From the NCBI GenBank assembly GCA_034189065.1, contig JAXHVQ010000001.1, forward strand, positions 54,616-118,615: DNA of 64,000 bases, written 5' to 3'. The stretch comes from FACHB-1406 sp034189065. Lineage in GTDB: Bacteria; Cyanobacteriota; Cyanobacteriia; Cyanobacteriales; Spirulinaceae. The notes under the pieces were generated by a model. It searched no databases and was not told where the DNA came from. It saw only the letters and a list, made by a program, of their open reading frames with translations. Each line of letters begins with the position of its first letter. The stretch's first letter is position 1. Below are positions 60,405 through 64,000 of this stretch, piece after piece. The translations under genes were made by a program, and so were the position numbers.

Positions 60405-61673
60405 CTAAGTCGTATACTCAGCGTTAATCTTCACATAATCGTAACTGAGATCGCATCCCCAAGCCTTGCCCGTTGCCGAACCATTGCCCAAATCGATCGC
60501 GATCGCCACAGGATTATCGCAACGTTGCAACTGTTGACCATCTCGTTCTTCGGTCGAATTAGCAGCCTTCTGCGCCAAATAATCGCTCGCTGCTTTTCGG
60601 TCAAACGGTAAAGGTTGACCGTCCTCCATTAACAAAATATCCCCCAGTTGAACGCGCAAATTCTCTTGGTCGAAGGAAACGCCCGCCCGTCCCGCAGCCG
60701 CAGCAATGCGACCCCAATTGGGATCGCGCCCGAAAATGGCTGATTTAACCAAAGACGACCCGACAATGGTTTTCGCCACTTGACGCGCCGCCTCTTCGCT
60801 AGGCGCGCCCCCAACTTGCACTTCAATCAAACAAGTTGCCCCTTCGCCGTCGCGCGCGATCGCCTTGGCTAAATATTGACACGCTTCAGTTAACATCGCC
60901 TCCAATTTTTCTGCCCCCGGACTCATTTCCGTCAGCGCTGCGGTACGCGACTGACCGTTGGCAAGGGCAATGAGAGTATCATTGGTACTCGTATCGCCAT
61001 CGACGGTAATTTGATTGAAACTTTTCTGGGCGGCGCGACTCAACATTTGCTGCCACAGCGTTGTCGAGACGGCTGCATCGCAAGTTACAAAAGAGAGCAT
61101 TGTCGCCATATTGGGATGAATCATGCCCGAACCCTTGGCAATACCGCCAATGCGGACGACGCGATCGCCGATTTTGGTTTCCAACGCGATGGACTTAACA
61201 ACCAAATCTGTCGTAATAATCGCTTTAGCTGCCGCATCTCCCCCCGTCGGCGAAGCAGCGGCGACAAGTTGGGGAATACCGTTGCGAAAGGCATCCATTT
61301 TCATGCGCTGTCCGATGACACCGGTTGAGGCGAGTAGCACCGAATCTGGGGAAATGTTGAGGGCCTTCCCCAATAACTGGGCTGTTTCCAAGGCATCCTG
61401 CAACCCCTGTTCCCCCGTAGCGGCATTGGCTTGTCCGGCGTTACACAAAATTGCGCGGGCGCTGGCTTTGGCTTGCAAGCGGCTTCGACAATAATCGACG
61501 CAGGCAGCGCGCACTGTACTGGTAGTGAAGACTCCGGCCGCGATCGCCTCGGTTTCCGACAAAATTAACGCCAAATCCGGCGCGCCTGATGGTTTCAGTC
61601 CTGCCGCAATTCCTGCCGCCTTGTATCCTTTGGGCGCTGTCACTCCCCCGCTCACAACCTGCCATTCTGCCAT
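60405..61673 (-). CDS. argJ: Glutamate N-acetyltransferase / amino-acid N-acetyltransferase ArgJ
   Basis: A 422-residue bifunctional ornithine acetyltransferase of the cyclic arginine pathway. ATG 61673 (MAEWQVVSGGVTAPKGYKAA) with AGGAG upstream is the right start; the open frame to 61754 passes through a GGGCATT tandem repeat. The self-cleavage site lies in GSGMIHPNMATMLSFVTCDA (between Ala and Thr), giving alpha and beta chains. Other conserved parts are NQITVDGDTSTNDTLIALAN and IFGRDPNWGRIAAAAGRAGV. The protein ends WGCDLSYDYVKINAEYTT, the standard C-terminus. Confidence 0.96.
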   Translation of the reverse strand: MAEWQVVSGGVTAPKGYKAAGIAAGLKPSGAPDLALILSETEAIAAGVFTTSTVRAACVDYCRSRLQAKASARAILCNAGQANAATGEQGLQDALETAQLLGKALNISPDSVLLASTGVIGQRMKMDAFRNGIPQLVAAASPTGGDAAAKAIITTDLVVKSIALETKIGDRVVRIGGIAKGSGMIHPNMATMLSFVTCDAAVSTTLWQQMLSRAAQKSFNQITVDGDTSTNDTLIALANGQSRTAALTEMSPGAEKLEAMLTEACQYLAKAIARDGEGATCLIEVQVGGAPSEEAARQVAKTIVGSSLVKSAIFGRDPNWGRIAAAAGRAGVSFDQENLRVQLGDILLMEDGQPLPFDRKAASDYLAQKAANSTEERDGQQLQRCDNPVAIAIDLGNGSATGKAWGCDLSYDYVKINAEYTT

Positions 61674-61719
61674 AATTGCTCCTCTAAGCCCTGTATGAGA
61701 AGCGATTATATCAGTCATT

Positions 61720-61754
61720 CGGGCATTGGGCATTGGGCAGTGGGCATTGGGCAT
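61720..61754. repeat. GGGCATT tandem repeat upstream of argJ
   Basis: Five near-perfect 7-bp units (GGGCATT or GGGCAGT) directly precede the argJ leader. They extend the argJ open frame artificially. A similar short G-rich tandem (GGGGGAGCAGG) closes the window at about 63970-64000. Confidence 0.8.
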
Positions 61755-61875
61755 AAATGAGTTCGCCAGTTCGCCAACTCAAAAACTTGTCACTCGTTAC
61801 TCATAACCCTGAACCCTGTACGGACGTTTTATAAAACGTCCCTACCTCTGAACTCATAACTCACAACAGGCGGCC

Positions 61876-61975
61876 AAAAAAAAAGAGAGCCACTTGAGTG
61901 ACTCCCCCAATCATCAGGGTGCATCTACTGAATTAAATATAACACGAAGGGTGAGGGGTGTCACCCCCCACCCAT
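61876..61975 (-). ncRNA. Candidate small RNA, copy 2 of a tandem pair
   Basis: On the minus strand this segment has a 5' hairpin (GGGTGGGGGGTG / CACCCCTCACCC), then the conserved AGTAGATGCACCCTGATGAT, and a 3' hairpin GAGTCACT-CA-AGTGGCTC followed by nine Ts (complement of the A-run at 61876-61884), an intrinsic terminator. The unit aligns throughout with 62157-62250. No clear -10 box is seen, so it might depend on read-through. No open frame is conserved between the copies. Confidence 0.4.
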
Positions 61976-62156
61976 GATTTTTTTGAAAAAAATATTCCGA
62001 GTTGCCTCATTTGCGCTCCCTTCATACGTTTTAGGTGCCGATTGTGCGCTTATTGTAACCGCTCAACCTCAGCGATCGCGACTTCTCGCTCGTTTGAAAT
62101 AATCTAATATTATACAATAAACTAAATTTATATATTTTGCTAATAAATAAATAGAG

Positions 62157-62250
62157 AAAAAAAAGGAGAGTCACCTTGGCGACCCCCCAATTATCAGGGT
62201 GCATCTACTAATCAAAATGTAACATTTTAGGGGTGGGGGGAGAGTCCCCT
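62157..62250 (-). ncRNA. Candidate small RNA, copy 1 of a tandem pair
   Basis: On the minus strand TACAAT (62257-62252) is a good -10 box, with TTCCCA 17 bases further upstream as a weak -35. The predicted RNA begins with an AGGGGACT...CCCCT hairpin, contains AGTAGATGCACCCTGATAAT, and ends with GGGGTCGCC-AA-GGTGACTCTCC and eight Ts, an intrinsic terminator. It lies 110 bp past the gatB stop on the same strand. The duplicate at 61876-61975 keeps the order of parts. Confidence 0.45.
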
Positions 62251-62359
62251 CATTGTATTTTTTTGGTAAAGATTTTGGGAATTTTTCGTGAAATTTTGAT
62301 GAAGGGGGTGAAAAACCCTCAGACTCTCTCCGTCTAAACTAGGAAGCACCGCAGCAGAT

Positions 62360-63865
62360 CTACCCCTTCAACTTCCGACCCAATAACTGGTTGGTGAGTT
62401 TGGGGTCGGCTCGTCCGTTGGTTTTCTTCATCACCTGTCCCACAAAAAATCCCTGCAATTTCGTCTTCCCATTGCGGAACTGTTCGACTTCCTTGGGATG
62501 GGCCGCGATCGCCTCATCGACAATCCGTTCCAGCTCGCCGAGATCGGAAATCTGAATCAACCCCTTGTCGGCGACCAACTTTTCTAGAGAATCTACCGGC
62601 TGAGTCAACAGTTCCGGTAGAATATCCTTGGCAATTTTACCGCTAATGGTTCCTTTCTCGATCAAATCAACCAACTCCGCCAGCCGTTGTGGGGCGAGGG
62701 CAATCTCGTTGATGCTGGCGAGTTTGGCGCTGTTGACGTAAGCGGCTAAATCTCCCATCACCCAATTCGCCACCTGTTTGGCATTTGCCCCTTCCGCGAC
62801 TGCCGCCTCGAAATACTCCGCCGTCGAACGTTCCTCCGTCAGTACGCGCGCATCGTAAGGAGTGAGTTCCAACTGGCTTTCGTAACGATGGCGTTTTTGG
62901 GCGGGAAGTTCGGGGAGTTCGGACTCCCACTGTTCTAATTGTTCTTGGGAGACTTCGATGGGTGGGAGATCGGGCTCGGGGAAGTAGCGGTAATCGCTCG
63001 AGCCTTCCTTGCTGCGCATACTAATTGTGCGTTGGCTGCCTTCTTCCCAAAGGCGCGTTTCTTGGAGAATTTTTTCGCCGTTGGCAATGGCTTTAATTTG
63101 GCGAGCGATTTCGTAGTCGATGGCTTTTTGGATGGCGCTGAAGGAGTTCATGTTCTTAATTTCGACTTTGACTCCGAACTCCTGTTGTCCCGTCGGACGC
63201 ACCGAAATATTTACGTCGCAGCGCAGGGAACCTTCTTGCATATTGCCGTCGCTAATGCCGAGATAGCGAACGATACGGCGCAATTCCCGTCCGTATTCGG
63301 CAGCTTCTTCCCCGGAACGGAGGTCCGGTTCGGAGACAATTTCGAGGAGGGGAATGCCCGCGCGGTTAAAATCAACGAGGGAGTGGGTGGAACCCGAAAG
63401 GCGATCGCTTCCGGCGTGAACCAGTTTTCCCGCATCTTCTTCCATGTGCAGGCGCGTAATGCCGATTTTTTTGCGCGTTACTTCTGTTGTTTTTTTGCTA
63501 ACCAACTCAATTTCCAGATAGCCGTGTTGCGCGATCGGCAAATCGTACTGGGAGATTTGATAATTTTTAGGTAAGTCGGGGTAAAAATACTGTTTGCGAT
63601 CGAATTTACTGTAGGGGGCAATTTGACAGTTGAGAGCGCGTCCGGTTTTCACCGCGTATTCGAGGACTTTTTCGTTGAGAACGGGCAATACGCCGGGATA
63701 TCCCAAGCAGATGGGGGAGATGTTGGCGTTGGGCGGCGCGCCAAATTCAGTGGAAACGGGGCTGAAAATTTTGGTTTTGGTGTTGAGCTGACAGTGGGTT
63801 TCCAAGCCAATTACAGCTTCGTACTCGGTTTTTGGGGTCGTCTTTGCGGGTGCAGTTTTGGTCAT
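62360..63865 (-). CDS. gatB: Aspartyl/glutamyl-tRNA(Asn/Gln) amidotransferase subunit B
   Basis: A 501-residue GatB, the kinase/amidation subunit of GatCAB that converts Glu-tRNA(Gln) to Gln-tRNA(Gln). The start YEAVIGLETHCQLNTKTKIF, SPICLGYPGVLPVLNEKVLE, the RLHMEEDAGKLVHAG segment, DFNRAGIPLLEIVSEPDLRS and the C-terminal YqeY-like tail domain (LQGFFVGQVMKKTNGRADPK) are all present. Cyanobacteria lack GlnRS, so the enzyme is essential. ATG 63865 follows an ordinary leader. gatA and gatC are not in the window. Confidence 0.97.
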   Translation of the reverse strand: MTKTAPAKTTPKTEYEAVIGLETHCQLNTKTKIFSPVSTEFGAPPNANISPICLGYPGVLPVLNEKVLEYAVKTGRALNCQIAPYSKFDRKQYFYPDLPKNYQISQYDLPIAQHGYLEIELVSKKTTEVTRKKIGITRLHMEEDAGKLVHAGSDRLSGSTHSLVDFNRAGIPLLEIVSEPDLRSGEEAAEYGRELRRIVRYLGISDGNMQEGSLRCDVNISVRPTGQQEFGVKVEIKNMNSFSAIQKAIDYEIARQIKAIANGEKILQETRLWEEGSQRTISMRSKEGSSDYRYFPEPDLPPIEVSQEQLEQWESELPELPAQKRHRYESQLELTPYDARVLTEERSTAEYFEAAVAEGANAKQVANWVMGDLAAYVNSAKLASINEIALAPQRLAELVDLIEKGTISGKIAKDILPELLTQPVDSLEKLVADKGLIQISDLGELERIVDEAIAAHPKEVEQFRNGKTKLQGFFVGQVMKKTNGRADPKLTNQLLGRKLKG

Positions 63866-64000
63866 GGACTTGCGCTGTTGTCTTGAATCTCAATGCGATC
63901 GATGGCTTTATTGTATCTTCCTCGTCCTTGTCTGTCGCCGCGTATGAGGGGCAAAATAAGTGTTGTGATGAGCAGGAGCAGGGGGAGCAGGGGGAGCAGG

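Noticed and set aside
61735..61754. Extended argJ start upstream of ATG 61673
   Set aside because: The extra codons come from the GGGCATT tandem repeat; the AGGAG site and family alignment support 61673.

Overview
The window is cyanobacterial chromosome. Evidence: the HIP1 octamer GCGATCGC occurs throughout genes and spacers; a carboxysome shell gene (ccmK), a Delta9 acyl-lipid desaturase, EbsA, the DUF2605/DUF2973 pair, a CYP110-type P450, a PatA/PixG-type response regulator and an XisI remnant are all typical of cyanobacteria. I cannot fix the genus; a filamentous, non-picocyanobacterial lineage is my inference.

Layout. 1-9.3 kb: tRNA-Ala(GGC), a GT2 glycosyltransferase, a ChaN-like protein, aldehyde dehydrogenase, a pseudouridine synthase, a decayed PIN toxin with its partner ORF, an HpnP-like B12/radical-SAM enzyme, ebsA and a phosphotransacetylase-like protein. 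9.3-16 kb: a 35-bp tandem repeat, ispG, then a ruined chaperone-usher locus (small secreted protein split by a tnpB element, truncated chaperone, usher with two frameshifts and a nonsense codon). 16-25.5 kb: HEAT-NACHT membrane protein, ABC-F ATPase, Rpn nuclease, MITE-truncated xisI, sugar symporter, phosphoribosyltransferase, and a DUF433/DUF5615 pair whose toxin carries an amber codon. 25.6-26.5 kb: a 12-repeat CRISPR array without cas genes, transcribed leftward by its repeat polarity. 26.8-32 kb: recQ, a cassette (small ORF plus frameshifted HNH nuclease) bracketed by a duplicated recQ tail, PAP2 phosphatase, and an intact UPF0175/DUF3368 pair. 32-37 kb: a TetR fused to a degenerate tyrosine-recombinase domain with two operators, desC, and CheY-like and PatA-like response regulators. 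36.9-44.2 kb: defence-like block with an MvaI/BcnI-type restriction-modification pair, a 1568-aa CHAT-STAND-WD40 protein and a DUF1822 protein. 44.4-50 kb: P450, CHASE2-SpoIIE phosphatase, a 58-aa zinc ribbon, MITEs and DUF2973/DUF2605. 50-57.7 kb: thrS, then a methyltransferase/ABC exporter/nucleotidyltransferase/ABC ATPase cluster resembling a peptide-modification locus. 57.7-60.1 kb: a second restriction-modification pair directly behind a lone ccmK3-like gene. 60.4-63.9 kb: argJ, two paralogous small-RNA-like units and gatB.

Three themes recur. Housekeeping genes (ispG, thrS, argJ, gatB, recQ) are intact, whereas accessory genes (usher locus, PIN, DUF5615, HNH, XisI) are broken by single-base lesions, IS or MITE insertion. 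A MITE family with TATAGCG termini sits repeatedly just upstream of start codons. Conflict functions (two RM pairs, CHAT-STAND, NACHT, CRISPR, three or four TA modules) are dense here. All functional statements are by sequence recognition alone; no database search was run.
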